Positions 8,280 through 17,092 of a DNA stretch of 51,979 nucleotides are shown here, one piece after another (within the stretch, counting starts at the first letter, position 1; every line of letters begins with the position of its first letter). This DNA is from JADGAU01 sp045047105. GTDB taxonomy: Bacteria > Pseudomonadota > Gammaproteobacteria > GRL18. Below the pieces are notes generated by a model, which worked only from the letters and a program-made list of their open reading frames with translations, made no database searches and had not been told where the DNA came from. The position numbers and the translations under genes were made by a program. The stretch covers positions 1 through 51,979 of the forward strand of contig JASFYQ010000065.1 of assembly GCA_045047105.1 (NCBI GenBank), written 5' to 3'.

Positions 8280-9911
8280 ATGGCTAAATTTATCTTTGTT
8301 ACAGGCGGCGTAGTTTCTTCACTTGGAAAAGGCATAGCATCCGCTTCACTGGCATCATTACTTGAATCACGTGGTTTAAGTGTTACTTTAATGAAACTGG
8401 ATCCCTATATCAATGTTGATCCAGGAACTATGAGTCCCTTCCAGCATGGCGAAGTTTATGTCACCGAGGACGGTGCTGAAACGGATCTGGATTTGGGCCA
8501 CTATGAACGCTTTGTTCGAACCAATATGACCCAGTTGAATAACTTTACTGCGGGTCGTGTCTATGAAAGCGTAATAAACAAAGAACGCCGTGGTGATTTT
8601 TTAGGTGCAACTATTCAGGTTATTCCACATATTACCGATGAAATTAAACAACGTATTATTGTTGGTGCTGGCGATCATGACATAGCCATGGTTGAGCTAG
8701 GCGGAACCGTGGGTGATATTGAATCACTGCCTTTTATGGAAGCCATTCGCCAAATAGGTATCGAAAAAGGCCCCAGTGAAGTCTTGTATATGCATTTGAC
8801 TCTATTACCTTATATTGCTACTGCAGGCGAGCTAAAAACCAAACCTACCCAACATTCTGTGCGTGACTTACAAGCAATTGGTATCCGTCCAGATATATTA
8901 TTATGCCGCTCTGATCGCGAATTACCCGATGAAGAACGACGTAAAATAGCCTTATTTACCAATGTGCCTGCTCAAAGTGTTATTTCTGCTATTGATGTAG
9001 ATAGTATCTATCGTATTCCCATGTTGTACCATGAACAAGGTTTGGATCAACTGGTAGTGGATAAATTTCAATTAAACGTACCTGAAGCAGATTTATCTGA
9101 ATGGCAGGCAGTAGTTGAGGCTCAAAAGAATCCAACGGGTGAAGTAACGATTGCTATGGTGGGAAAATATACTAACCTGACCGAAGCATACAAATCACTA
9201 TCTGAATCTTTAATTCATGCGGGCATTAAAACCCTTACTAAAGTAAAAATTATCTATATTGATTCAGAGGATATCGAAAAAGGCAATATGGCTCTGCTTA
9301 AAAATATTGACGCGATACTGGTTCCAGGTGGATTTGGCGAGCGCGGAGTAGAAGGCAAAATTAAAACTGCAAATTATGCTCGAGTAAATAAAGTTCCCTA
9401 TTTAGGTATTTGCTTAGGTATGCAAGTTGCGGTAATTGAATATGCCCGTAACGTGGCTAAGTTAGATAAGGCACATAGTACCGAGTTTGATCCCCAAACG
9501 CCTAACCCGGTTATTGCCCTGATTACCGAATGGCAAAAAGAAGATGGTACTATTGAAAAACGGGATAAGGATACTGGCAAAGGTGGATCTATGCGTTTAG
9601 GTGGTCAGCCATGTAAACTATCTAATGATTCTTTGATCAGAGAGGTATACGACAAAGAAGTTATTGTAGAACGCCATCGCCATCGTTACGAGTTTAATAA
9701 TCAATACCGTCAGCCACTAGAAAATTCAGGGCTTAAGTTTACCGGTATTTCCATTGATGAAAATCTGGTCGAAGTTATTGAAGTAGAAGATCATCCCTGG
9801 TTTATTGCTTGTCAATTCCATCCAGAGTTTACCTCCACACCTCGTGATGGTCATCCTTTATTTACTCAATTTGTCAATGCTGCACGCAAACAACAGCAAG
9901 AGAAAAAATAG
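8280..9911 (+). CDS. pyrG: CTP synthase
   Basis: A 543-residue enzyme making CTP from UTP, ATP and glutamine; E. coli PyrG has 545. The N-terminal synthase domain begins FIFVTGGVVSSLGKGI with the P-loop-like lysines. The C-terminal class I glutamine amidotransferase domain has the nucleophile Cys378 in GICLGMQ, and His/Glu in FHPEF near the end. It is first in a plus-strand run pyrG-kdsA-eno-ftsB-ispD-ispF, an order well known in gammaproteobacteria. Confidence 0.98.
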   Translation: MAKFIFVTGGVVSSLGKGIASASLASLLESRGLSVTLMKLDPYINVDPGTMSPFQHGEVYVTEDGAETDLDLGHYERFVRTNMTQLNNFTAGRVYESVINKERRGDFLGATIQVIPHITDEIKQRIIVGAGDHDIAMVELGGTVGDIESLPFMEAIRQIGIEKGPSEVLYMHLTLLPYIATAGELKTKPTQHSVRDLQAIGIRPDILLCRSDRELPDEERRKIALFTNVPAQSVISAIDVDSIYRIPMLYHEQGLDQLVVDKFQLNVPEADLSEWQAVVEAQKNPTGEVTIAMVGKYTNLTEAYKSLSESLIHAGIKTLTKVKIIYIDSEDIEKGNMALLKNIDAILVPGGFGERGVEGKIKTANYARVNKVPYLGICLGMQVAVIEYARNVAKLDKAHSTEFDPQTPNPVIALITEWQKEDGTIEKRDKDTGKGGSMRLGGQPCKLSNDSLIREVYDKEVIVERHRHRYEFNNQYRQPLENSGLKFTGISIDENLVEVIEVEDHPWFIACQFHPEFTSTPRDGHPLFTQFVNAARKQQQEKK

Positions 9912-9957
9912 TTCAGTGGGCAGCCAAAACCTCAACCAAAGTAAGAGTTAAATAATT

Positions 9958-10791
9958 ATGGATTTATGTGGATTTTCTGTTGGAATAAAACAGCCTTTAT
10001 TTTTAATTGCCGGGCCGTGCGTAATTGAAAGCGAAGAACTGGTGCTGGCTACAGCAGCTACAATGAAAGAAATATGTGCCCGACTAAATATTCCTTACAT
10101 TTTTAAAGCCTCTTTTGATAAAGCAAACCGCACCTCATCCAGTAGTTATAGAGGGCCTGGAATATCTGAAGGACTGAGAATTTTAGAAAAAGTCCGCCAG
10201 CAATTAGAGATTCCAGTATTAACTGATGTACATGAAGATACTCCACTAGATGAGGTAAAAGAAGTAGTCGATGTATTACAAACTCCCGCATTTTTGTGCC
10301 GCCAGACTAATTTTATTCAACAGGTAGCAAAACAGGGCTTGCCAGTAAATATTAAAAAAGGCCAGTTTTTAGCTCCCTGGGATATGACTCATGTCATCGA
10401 AAAAGCCACTTCAACGGGTAATAAACAAATTATGGCCTGCGAACGTGGTGCCAGCTTTGGTTATAACAATCTGGTTTCTGATATGCGCTCATTAGCTGTT
10501 ATGAGAGAAACCCAGGTTCCCGTAGTATATGATGCAACCCATTCAGTGCAACAGCCCGGTGGACAGGGTGGCTGCTCGGGTGGAAATAGAGAATTTGTAC
10601 CGGTACTTGCAAGAGCAGCAGTTGCCAGCGGTATCAGTGGTCTATTTATGGAAACCCACCCCGATCCAGATAAAGCCTTAAGTGATGGCCCAAATTCGTG
10701 GCCACTGGATAAAATGGAAGAATTATTAACCACCCTGATTAACATAGATAAACTGGTTAAATCGAGTGAGTTTATAGAAAATAAATTGTAA
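9958..10791 (+). CDS. kdsA: 3-deoxy-D-manno-octulosonate 8-phosphate synthase
   Basis: A 277-residue KDO8P synthase condensing PEP with arabinose 5-phosphate for lipopolysaccharide core synthesis. Motifs include LIAGPCVIES at the N-terminus, KASFDKANRTS, KKGQFLAPWDM and DATHSVQQPGG. It begins 46 bp after pyrG. The length matches the family (E. coli 284). It implies the cell makes a KDO-containing LPS. Confidence 0.97.
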   Translation: MDLCGFSVGIKQPLFLIAGPCVIESEELVLATAATMKEICARLNIPYIFKASFDKANRTSSSSYRGPGISEGLRILEKVRQQLEIPVLTDVHEDTPLDEVKEVVDVLQTPAFLCRQTNFIQQVAKQGLPVNIKKGQFLAPWDMTHVIEKATSTGNKQIMACERGASFGYNNLVSDMRSLAVMRETQVPVVYDATHSVQQPGGQGGCSGGNREFVPVLARAAVASGISGLFMETHPDPDKALSDGPNSWPLDKMEELLTTLINIDKLVKSSEFIENKL

Positions 10792-10878
10792 TATAGAGAC
10801 TAAGATTTAAAATTGAAACTAAAAACTAAAAACTGCCCAGTAAAAAGCTGAGCAATTATAATTAAAAAGGAAAAAATA

Positions 10879-12174
10879 GTGCCTGATTATACAATTACCG
10901 ATGTACGTGCAAGAGAAATTCTTGATTCCAGAGGCAACCCAACAGTTGAAGCAGATATCACTTTAGCTGATGGAAGTATGGGCAGAGCAGCAGTACCGTC
11001 TGGTGCATCCACTGGCACAAGAGAAGCTATTGAATTACGTGATGGAGATAAATCTCGTTACTTGGGCAAAGGTGTGACTAAAGCCGTAGAGTATATCAAT
11101 AGCGAAATTAAACAGGCTATTGTTGGTATGCAAGCTAATCAGCAACAAGTAATTGATGACAAAATGATTAGCCTGGATGGTACAGAAAATAAGGATCGCT
11201 TAGGGGCTAATTCTATTTTAGCCGTATCCATGGCAATTGCACATGCCAGTGCTAAAGCCAGTGGTTTATCTTTATTTAAATATTTGGGTAACTATTTAAA
11301 TAACCCACAAACTAATACTATGCCAGTACCAATGATGAATATTATTAATGGCGGCGAACATGCAGATAATAGTGTTGATATACAAGAATTTATGATTATT
11401 CCAGTGGGAGCACCATCAATAGAAGAAGCTATTCGTTATGGCGCAGAAGTATTCCACGCACTAAAAAAAGTATTACATGATAAGGGTCTAAATACCTCCG
11501 TAGGTGATGAAGGTGGTTTTGCACCGGATCTGCCTTCAAATGAAGCGGCAATTGAAGTTATTCTTGAAGCAATAGAAATTGCAGGTTATAAAGCAGGCGA
11601 AGATATTTATATTGGTTTAGATGCAGCCAGCTCTGAATTTTATAAGGATGGAAAATACCATTTAACATCTGAAAACAAAGTCTTTAGCTCTGCTGAAATG
11701 GTCGATTATTTAGCCGATCTGGTAGAACGTTACCCATTAATCTCCGTTGAAGATGGCCTTGATGAAAGTGACTGGGATGGTTGGAAGCTATTAACAGAAA
11801 GACTGGGCAAAAAAGTGCAATTAGTTGGTGATGATTTATTTGTAACCAACCCATCTATATTTCAACACGGAATTGACAAGGATATTGCCAATTCTATCTT
11901 AATTAAAGTGAACCAGATTGGAACCTTAACGGAAACATTTAAGGCTATTCAAATGGCAAAAGATGCGGGTTATACTGCTGTTGTTTCACACCGTTCAGGT
12001 GAAACAGAAGATACCACTATTGCTGATTTAGTTGTAGCTACTGGTGCAGGGCAGATTAAAACGGGTTCCTTATCACGTTCTGATAGAGTAGCAAAATACA
12101 ACCAATTAATTCGTATCAGTGAAGAATTAGGGGATGATGCACAATACCCGGGTAAAAGTGCTTTTACCTTCTAG
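10879..12174 (+). CDS. eno: Enolase
   Basis: A 431-residue 2-phosphoglycerate dehydratase of glycolysis/gluconeogenesis. Motifs: ILDSRGNPTVE at the N-terminus, the SGASTG loop, GDEGGFAP, and VSHRSGETED with the catalytic region near the C-terminus. The start codon is GTG at 10879, preceded by AAAAAGGA; the N-terminal PDYTITDVRAREILDSRGN register leaves little choice. Confidence 0.98.
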   Translation: MPDYTITDVRAREILDSRGNPTVEADITLADGSMGRAAVPSGASTGTREAIELRDGDKSRYLGKGVTKAVEYINSEIKQAIVGMQANQQQVIDDKMISLDGTENKDRLGANSILAVSMAIAHASAKASGLSLFKYLGNYLNNPQTNTMPVPMMNIINGGEHADNSVDIQEFMIIPVGAPSIEEAIRYGAEVFHALKKVLHDKGLNTSVGDEGGFAPDLPSNEAAIEVILEAIEIAGYKAGEDIYIGLDAASSEFYKDGKYHLTSENKVFSSAEMVDYLADLVERYPLISVEDGLDESDWDGWKLLTERLGKKVQLVGDDLFVTNPSIFQHGIDKDIANSILIKVNQIGTLTETFKAIQMAKDAGYTAVVSHRSGETEDTTIADLVVATGAGQIKTGSLSRSDRVAKYNQLIRISEELGDDAQYPGKSAFTF

Positions 12175-12182
12175 ACCCGTTT

Positions 12183-12207
12183 AGCTTATAAAGCATAAAT
12201 ATAAGCT
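12183..12207 (+). other. Intercistronic hairpin between eno and ftsB
   Basis: AGCTTATA (12183-12190) and TATAAGCT (12200-12207) form a perfect 8-bp stem with a 9-base loop, 9 bp after the eno stop. There is no T-run, so it is more likely a processing or stability element than a terminator. Confidence 0.45.
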
Positions 12208-12228
12208 GAGGCTAACAAACAGAGACTA

Positions 12229-12522
12229 ATGAATATAAGTCACTACATACTGATTATTTTTCTGTCTATCCTCTTATTGGTTTTACAAATCAATTTATGG
12301 ACAGGAAAAGGCAGTATGCAGGATGTTGGGCAATTAGAACAAAGCATAGCAATTCAAACTGCCAAAAATCAAAAGTTAAGAGAACGTAATCTGGCCTTAC
12401 TTGCAGAAGTAAAAGATCTTAAACGTGGTCTAGAGGCTATTGATGAGCGGGCACGAACTGAGTTTGGAATGATTCATAAAGATGAGACCTTTTTTCAGAT
12501 AGTAAAACCCAATGGAAAATAA
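12229..12522 (+). CDS. ftsB: Cell division protein FtsB
   Basis: A 97-residue bitopic inner-membrane protein of the divisome (FtsQLB complex). It has one N-terminal membrane helix (about residues 5-24), then a coiled-coil region (about 30-65), and the conserved end with ERARTEFGMIHKDETFFQI. Length and gene position (eno-ftsB-ispD) are typical. It overlaps ispD by 11 bp. Confidence 0.93.
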   Translation: MNISHYILIIFLSILLLVLQINLWTGKGSMQDVGQLEQSIAIQTAKNQKLRERNLALLAEVKDLKRGLEAIDERARTEFGMIHKDETFFQIVKPNGK

Positions 12523-13303
12523 TATTCCCCTGCCATATTGGGCAATTATTCCTGCCGCTGGCGTAGGCTCACGCATGCAAAGCAACACACCCAAACAATA
12601 CCTGACATTAGCAGGCAAAACAATTTTGCAACACACTCTGGATATTTTTATTCAACATCCATCCATACAGGGCATAGTGTTATCTATAAGTGAGGGGGAT
12701 GCCTACTGGGCTGAACTTGAAACTGAGCTTATAAATAATAGCCATAAACCTATTCTTATTGCCAAAGGCGGCAGACAGCGAAGTGATTCGGTATTATCTG
12801 CATTATTATTATTGCAACAGTCGCTACAACAGTCGCTACAACAGTCACTACAAGCATCGCTACAAAGTAAGTTACAAGAAAAAGCTCAAACAGATGCCTG
12901 GGTTTTTGTGCATGATGCAGCTCGCCCCTGTTTATTAGCAACGGATATAGATAAGCTTATCAAGCAGCTAAATCATACTCAAATAGGCGTTTTACTCGGC
13001 TTGCCTGTACATGATACCTTAAAACGCTGTAACTCTTTACAACAGGTAGAAACAACTATTTGTCGAGAGTTTATGTGGCGGGCATTAACTCCACAAATAT
13101 TTAAATTATTAACACTTATTAAAGCATTGCAATTGGCTCAAACTCATCCCCCTAAAATAGCTATTACTGATGAATCCTCAGCGATTGAATTATTGGGCCT
13201 CAAACCCAGTATCATAGCTGGAGATAGTAATAATATTAAAATTACCCGCCCTGAAGATTTAACTCAGGCGGAGCAATTCTTAAAAGGTCTAACAAATTTA
13301 TAA
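12512..13303 (+). CDS. ispD: 2-C-methyl-D-erythritol 4-phosphate cytidylyltransferase, with repeat expansion
   Basis: A 263-residue MEP-pathway enzyme making CDP-methylerythritol. The N-terminal nucleotide-binding motif is PAAGVGSRMQSNTPKQYL; VHDAARPC and ITDESSAIE are also present. E. coli IspD has 236 residues. The excess is mostly a low-complexity insert near residues 100-125 made of LQQS repeats, encoded by a 12-bp tandem repeat. It lies between the GGRQRSDSV motif and VHDAARPC, a surface loop in known structures, so activity should survive. Confidence 0.95.
   Translation: MENNIPLPYWAIIPAAGVGSRMQSNTPKQYLTLAGKTILQHTLDIFIQHPSIQGIVLSISEGDAYWAELETELINNSHKPILIAKGGRQRSDSVLSALLLLQQSLQQSLQQSLQASLQSKLQEKAQTDAWVFVHDAARPCLLATDIDKLIKQLNHTQIGVLLGLPVHDTLKRCNSLQQVETTICREFMWRALTPQIFKLLTLIKALQLAQTHPPKIAITDESSAIELLGLKPSIIAGDSNNIKITRPEDLTQAEQFLKGLTNL
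12815..12874 (+). repeat. 12-bp in-frame tandem repeat inside ispD
   Basis: The unit CAACAGTCGCTA occurs perfectly at 12815-12826 and 12827-12838, then as diverging copies at 12839-12850, 12851-12862 and 12863-12874. Each unit encodes four residues (LQQS-like), so copy changes keep the frame. Confidence 0.95.
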
Positions 13304-13326
13304 CACAAGATAGGCATAGCAAAATA

Positions 13327-13827
13327 ATGATACGTATAGGACATGGATACGATGCCCACCGTTTTAATCAAACATCAAAAAATCCCGAGCAACAATTTAT
13401 TACTATTGGTGGAGTAAAAATACCACATACACATAGTCTGATTGCCCATTCAGATGGAGATGTGTTGATCCACGCTCTATGTGATGCCCTATTAGGAGCT
13501 CTTGCTTTAGGGGACATAGGCAGGCATTTTCCCGATACCGATATTGCCTTTAAAAATATAGATAGCCGTAAATTACTCAAAGATGTTATGAATAAGGTGA
13601 CCCGTATGGGTTATCAATTGGGAAATGCAGATATTACGGTCATTGCACAATCCCCAAAAATGTCTCCCCATATAGAAAATATGCAATCCAATTTAGCTAT
13701 AGATTGTTTATGCCAGCAGACGCAGATAAATGTTAAGGCCACTACCACTGAAAAAATGGGCTTTACCGGTAGAAAAGAAGGTATTGCTACTCATGTGGTG
13801 GTTTTATTAATAAAAATTAACAGCTGA
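13327..13827 (+). CDS. ispF: 2-C-methyl-D-erythritol 2,4-cyclodiphosphate synthase
   Basis: A 166-residue MEP-pathway enzyme acting after IspD and IspE. The N-terminal IRIGHGYDAHRF supplies the metal-binding Asp and His, HSDGDVLIHALCDALLGA the next His, and TTTEKMGFTGRKEGIA the C-terminal signature. It lies 23 bp after ispD. Length is normal (E. coli 159). Confidence 0.97.
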   Translation: MIRIGHGYDAHRFNQTSKNPEQQFITIGGVKIPHTHSLIAHSDGDVLIHALCDALLGALALGDIGRHFPDTDIAFKNIDSRKLLKDVMNKVTRMGYQLGNADITVIAQSPKMSPHIENMQSNLAIDCLCQQTQINVKATTTEKMGFTGRKEGIATHVVVLLIKINS

Positions 13828-13828
13828 A

Positions 13829-13874
13829 AATTATTTAAGATATTATTTACATTAAAAATAAAGCTTAAATAATT
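13829..13874 (+). other. AT-rich hairpin after ispF
   Basis: AATTATTTAAG (13829-13839) pairs perfectly with CTTAAATAATT (13864-13874) across a 24-base loop, starting right after the ispF stop. All A/T except one pair, so it is weak; it may end or protect the ispF transcript. Confidence 0.3.
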
Positions 13875-13931
13875 GATAAAAAACAATATTAGTTCATTTA
13901 AATAAAATAAACAAAAAAAAAACTGGCTAAT

Positions 13932-13973
13932 TAGTATATTAGTACTTGCTAATTAAGGTTCACTAATATACTA
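13932..13973. promoter_or_regulatory. 12-bp inverted repeat upstream of the sulfur-globule-like gene
   Basis: TAGTATATTAGT (13932-13943) and ACTAATATACTA (13962-13973) are perfect reverse complements separated by 18 bases. It lies 85-126 bp before the start codon of the sulfur-globule-like gene. It could be a protein-binding site or a leader hairpin; no T-run follows. Confidence 0.45.
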
Positions 13974-13983
13974 TAACCAACAT

Positions 13984-14007
13984 TGGAAGTGAGCAACTAA
14001 ACTTCCA
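13984..14007 (+). promoter_or_regulatory. 5' leader hairpin before the sulfur-globule-like gene
   Basis: TGGAAGT (13984-13990) and ACTTCCA (14001-14007) form a perfect 7-bp stem with a 10-base loop, 50 bp ahead of the ATG. It probably lies in the 5' untranslated leader and may stabilise a highly expressed mRNA. Confidence 0.4.
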
Positions 14008-14057
14008 CGGGTTAAACACACTATACAATAATGTATCTTTATTTTGGAGAGAATAAA

Positions 14058-14708
14058 ATGCTAAACAAAAAAATATTAATCGCTGCTGCAATCATTGGCT
14101 CTGTTTCTTTAACTACTACAGCAAGTGCTTGGTGGGGAAACAATGGTAATAACAACGGTAACTGGAATAATAGCGGTTATGGAAATGGTTACGGAAATAG
14201 TTCTGGCCAGGGTTATGGTTCTGGAAACGGTTACGGAAATGGTTCTGGTGACGGTTCTGGTTATGGCAACGCTGATGGCGACATGGACGGTTCAGTAGAT
14301 TTCAGCTTTAAAGCTAAAGGTCGTGGACGTGGTCGTGGTAAAGGTAACGCAAATGCACGTAATAGCTACTATGGAAATGCTTATGGTAATGGTTACGGAA
14401 ATGGTTCTGGTAATAACAACTGGAATGGTAACTGGGATGGACGTAACAACTATGGTAATGGTAATGGTTATGGATATGCTCCTCAACTAGCTCCAAGACA
14501 AGCAGCTCCTGCTCGTAGAGCTCCTGCAATGCCAAGTGCTAACCAGTTCAAGAAGCAACAAGAAGCTCAATTAAAAGCTTTCGAAACTATGCAAGCTAAG
14601 CAACAAGCTAAAATGGAAGCAGATCGTAAAGCTTATGAAGAAAGAATGAAGCAATGGGCTGCTCAAGCTCCTGCTAAGCAAGCTGCTGCTGCACCTGCTG
14701 CTAAGTAA
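14058..14708 (+). CDS. Sulfur-globule-envelope-like secreted protein (Gly/Asn/Tyr-rich)
   Basis: I place the start at the ATG at 14058, 6 bases after GGAGAG, giving 216 residues and a classical Sec signal (MLNKKILIAAAIIGSVSL...) with cleavage after ASA. The mature protein begins WWGNNGN and has many NGYGNG-type repeats, a central DFSFKAKGRGRGRGKG block, a second GNGYGNG tract, and an Ala/Pro/Gln-rich helical tail. There are no cysteines. The composition and the D-F-S-F plus GRGRG block resemble sulfur globule proteins of purple and symbiotic sulfur bacteria, which coat periplasmic S0 globules. The rDsr operon in this window supports that. The assignment is by resemblance only. Confidence 0.65.
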   Translation: MLNKKILIAAAIIGSVSLTTTASAWWGNNGNNNGNWNNSGYGNGYGNSSGQGYGSGNGYGNGSGDGSGYGNADGDMDGSVDFSFKAKGRGRGRGKGNANARNSYYGNAYGNGYGNGSGNNNWNGNWDGRNNYGNGNGYGYAPQLAPRQAAPARRAPAMPSANQFKKQQEAQLKAFETMQAKQQAKMEADRKAYEERMKQWAAQAPAKQAAAAPAAK

Positions 14709-14735
14709 TATTAAGTTTAGTACTAACTTAAAACT

Positions 14736-14774
14736 AAAAAGCCCTATTGTCAAAAGACAATAGGGCTTTTTTTT
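14736..14774 (+). terminator. Strong rho-independent terminator after the sulfur-globule-like gene
   Basis: AAAAAGCCCTATTGTC pairs with GACAATAGGGCTTTTT around an AAAA loop, followed by a T-run to 14774. This is the clearest intrinsic terminator in the window and closes a monocistronic unit. Its A-run also gives termination for transcripts arriving from the minus strand. Confidence 0.95.
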
Positions 14775-14822
14775 GCTAAAAATTAAGACTAATCTGAACA
14801 ATAAATTTGGCTAGATAATAGG

Positions 14823-15602
14823 CTATTTTTTAGCCAGTTTTTGCAGCACCCTGGCAACTGCAGCCATGGCAAAACTTGAGGTCACACATACAGATGAGCC
14901 ATAGCCATAGTTGCAATCCAGACGTAAACCTTTAACCGTTGGTTTACTATATGAAACCGTTCCATCTTCTTGCGGATACACAGCCTGTTCAGTTGAAAAT
15001 ACACAATCAATCGAAAATTTACTTTTAAGATTCCGACTATAGTTATATTTAGAGCGTAATAAATAACGTACTTTAGCGGCTAAAGGATCATTATAGGTTT
15101 TACTTAAATCAGTAATACCAATCTGAGTAGGGTCACTTAAACCACCAGCCCCACCAGTAGTTATAATAGGTATTTTAAAACGTTTACAATAGGCAATTAA
15201 GGCCGCCTTTTGTTTAACGCTATCAATTGCATCAATCACATAATCTATTTTTTTTTCTGCACTGAGAAAAAACTCACAATTGTCTTCATTTAAACTTTGT
15301 TGATATATAGAAATCTGACAAAAAGAATTGATCAACTTTAAGCGTTGCTGCATCACTTCAACTTTTGTTAGCTCCAGAGTATTATCAAGGCTATGGATTT
15401 GACGATTAATATTAGATTCACTAATGCTATCAGGATCAATTAAACTGATAAATCCAATACCACTTCGAACCAGAGCTTCTGCAGCCCAGCTCCCCACTCC
15501 ACCAACACCTACAACCAGTACATGTTGATTTTGAAAATTCTCAACGGGCTGCTGCCCATATAAACGAGCAGTTGCAGCAAAACGCTGTTGATAATCTGAC
15601 AT
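14823..15602 (-). CDS. tcdA: tRNA threonylcarbamoyladenosine dehydratase (ThiF/E1-like)
   Basis: A 259-residue E1-like ATP-binding protein that cyclises t6A to ct6A in tRNA. The nucleotide-binding motif is GVGGVGSWAAEAL near residues 33-45, followed by DPDSISESNINRQIHS and the family's TTGGAGG. It ends KPTVKGLRLDCNYGYGSSVCVTSSF in two blocks typical of TcdA/CsdL. Length agrees with E. coli TcdA (268). It starts 19 bp downstream of nfeD in the same direction. Confidence 0.9.
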   Translation of the reverse strand: MSDYQQRFAATARLYGQQPVENFQNQHVLVVGVGGVGSWAAEALVRSGIGFISLIDPDSISESNINRQIHSLDNTLELTKVEVMQQRLKLINSFCQISIYQQSLNEDNCEFFLSAEKKIDYVIDAIDSVKQKAALIAYCKRFKIPIITTGGAGGLSDPTQIGITDLSKTYNDPLAAKVRYLLRSKYNYSRNLKSKFSIDCVFSTEQAVYPQEDGTVSYSKPTVKGLRLDCNYGYGSSVCVTSSFAMAAVARVLQKLAKK

Positions 15603-15621
15603 TAATTAAACCTCAGTACTC

Positions 15622-16083
15622 TCATTCAGCACTATCATCTACTGCTTTTACCTTTAATAACATACCTTCAGCAGCCACTACCTCTACTTGAGTATTAATG
15701 GGGGCATCTTTACCCGAAACTCGCCAACTTGAATCATCGACTTTAATTTTTCCAATACCGTTAACTATCGGTTCACTCAAGTTAAAGAGTCTGCCCACAT
15801 ATTGCTCACTGCGTCTGTTTAAACTATGGTTATCTTGCCTCTTTCCTGCTGGAAAAAGCTTGCCCCATAATTTCCATAAAAAAATACTTAAAATAATAAA
15901 AAGCGCAGCAAATGCTATTTGGTACTGCCAGATAAGTCCAGGCCAATAAAAAACCACTGCAGCAACACCAGCACAGGCGGCACCCAACCATAAAAACATA
16001 GCCGTACCACTTAACACTTCAACCACTAGTAAAACACCTGCAATAATTAACCAGTGCCAATGCGTAATTAAAAATAACTCCAT
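15622..16083 (-). CDS. NfeD-like membrane protein
   Basis: A 153-residue protein with three hydrophobic helices in the first half (about residues 9-85) and a C-terminal OB-fold-like beta domain. That domain has GRLFNLSEPIVNGIGKIKVDD and WRV-SGKDAPINTQVEVVAAEGMLLKVK, typical of NfeD. It follows the stomatin-like gene by 28 bp, the usual NfeD/SPFH pair thought to work in membrane quality control. Confidence 0.9.
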   Translation of the reverse strand: MELFLITHWHWLIIAGVLLVVEVLSGTAMFLWLGAACAGVAAVVFYWPGLIWQYQIAFAALFIILSIFLWKLWGKLFPAGKRQDNHSLNRRSEQYVGRLFNLSEPIVNGIGKIKVDDSSWRVSGKDAPINTQVEVVAAEGMLLKVKAVDDSAE

Positions 16084-16111
16084 TACTTTATCCTGAGTAA
16101 TTTCTCAATTC

Positions 16112-17035
16112 TTATTTATTGTTTTTGGCCATGGCTTCTTTGGCAAGCTCGGCAATACCACCAATGGAACCAATAACACTAGAAGCCTCTAAGGGCATAA
16201 AAATAACTTTGCTATTATCTGCACTGGCAAGCTCTTTAAGAGACTCAATATATTTAGTGGCAACAAAATAATTAATGGCTCGAATATCTCCTTTGGCAAT
16301 TGATTGTGAAACCATCATGGTCGCTTTAGCCTCTGCTTCAGCTAATCTCTCACGTGCTTCTGCTTCTCTGAATGCTGCATCACGTCCTGCCTCGGCTGCA
16401 AGAATTACCGCCTGTTTTGCTCCTTCCGCTTTTAAGATATCCGCCTGCCTTAAACCTTCAGCTTCTAAAATAGAGGCTCTTTTCTCTCGCTCTGCTTTCA
16501 TTTGTCTGGCCATAGAGTCCACCAGATCTTTAGGAGGAGTAATATCCTTTATTTCAATTCGAGTAACTTTAACTCCCCATGGCGTGGTTGCTTCATCTAC
16601 CACATTAAGTAATTGGCTATTAATATTATCCCGTTTGGACAATAACTCATCCAGATCCATAGACCCCATAACCGTGCGAATATTTGTCATGGTTAGATTC
16701 AAAATAGCATGTTCCAGATTATTTACTTCATATGAGGCCTGAGCAGCATCTACCACCTGAAAAAAGACCACTCCATCTACTGTAACCATTGCATTGTCTT
16801 TGGTAATCACCTCTTGTGACGGCACATCCATTACCCGCTCCATCATATTTATTTTGTGCCCAATAGTATAGATAAAAGGAACCACAATATTCATTCCAGG
16901 ACTTAGCGTGCGAACATATCGACCAAATCGTTCTACTGTATATTCCATGCCCTGAGGAACAATTCGAAAAATCTTAACTGCAATAACTATAACCAGAACC
17001 AAACCAACAATAAAAAAAATACCAAAATCTGTCAT
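16112..17035 (-). CDS. qmcA: SPFH/Band 7 (stomatin-like) membrane protein, QmcA type
   Basis: A 307-residue protein with one N-terminal membrane helix (about residues 4-22), then a Band 7 domain opening RIVPQGMEYTVERFGRY and a long Ala/Glu-rich coiled coil (about 170-260). It is the partner of the NfeD-like gene downstream. It is probably an oligomeric inner-membrane scaffold. Length equals the family norm (E. coli QmcA 305). The divergent gene ttcA begins 57 bp away, so a short shared promoter region is expected. Confidence 0.92.
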   Translation of the reverse strand: MTDFGIFFIVGLVLVIVIAVKIFRIVPQGMEYTVERFGRYVRTLSPGMNIVVPFIYTIGHKINMMERVMDVPSQEVITKDNAMVTVDGVVFFQVVDAAQASYEVNNLEHAILNLTMTNIRTVMGSMDLDELLSKRDNINSQLLNVVDEATTPWGVKVTRIEIKDITPPKDLVDSMARQMKAEREKRASILEAEGLRQADILKAEGAKQAVILAAEAGRDAAFREAEARERLAEAEAKATMMVSQSIAKGDIRAINYFVATKYIESLKELASADNSKVIFMPLEASSVIGSIGGIAELAKEAMAKNNK

Positions 17036-17092
17036 TTTAATCTCTCCGTTGTGATATATTTAGTGAATCTTAGTTACATCTTATCTCATTAA

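Noticed and set aside
14292..14535. Minus-strand frames rich in His, Ile, Thr and Tyr across the sulfur-globule-like gene
   Set aside because: Shadows of the Gly/Asn/Tyr codon repeats on the other strand.
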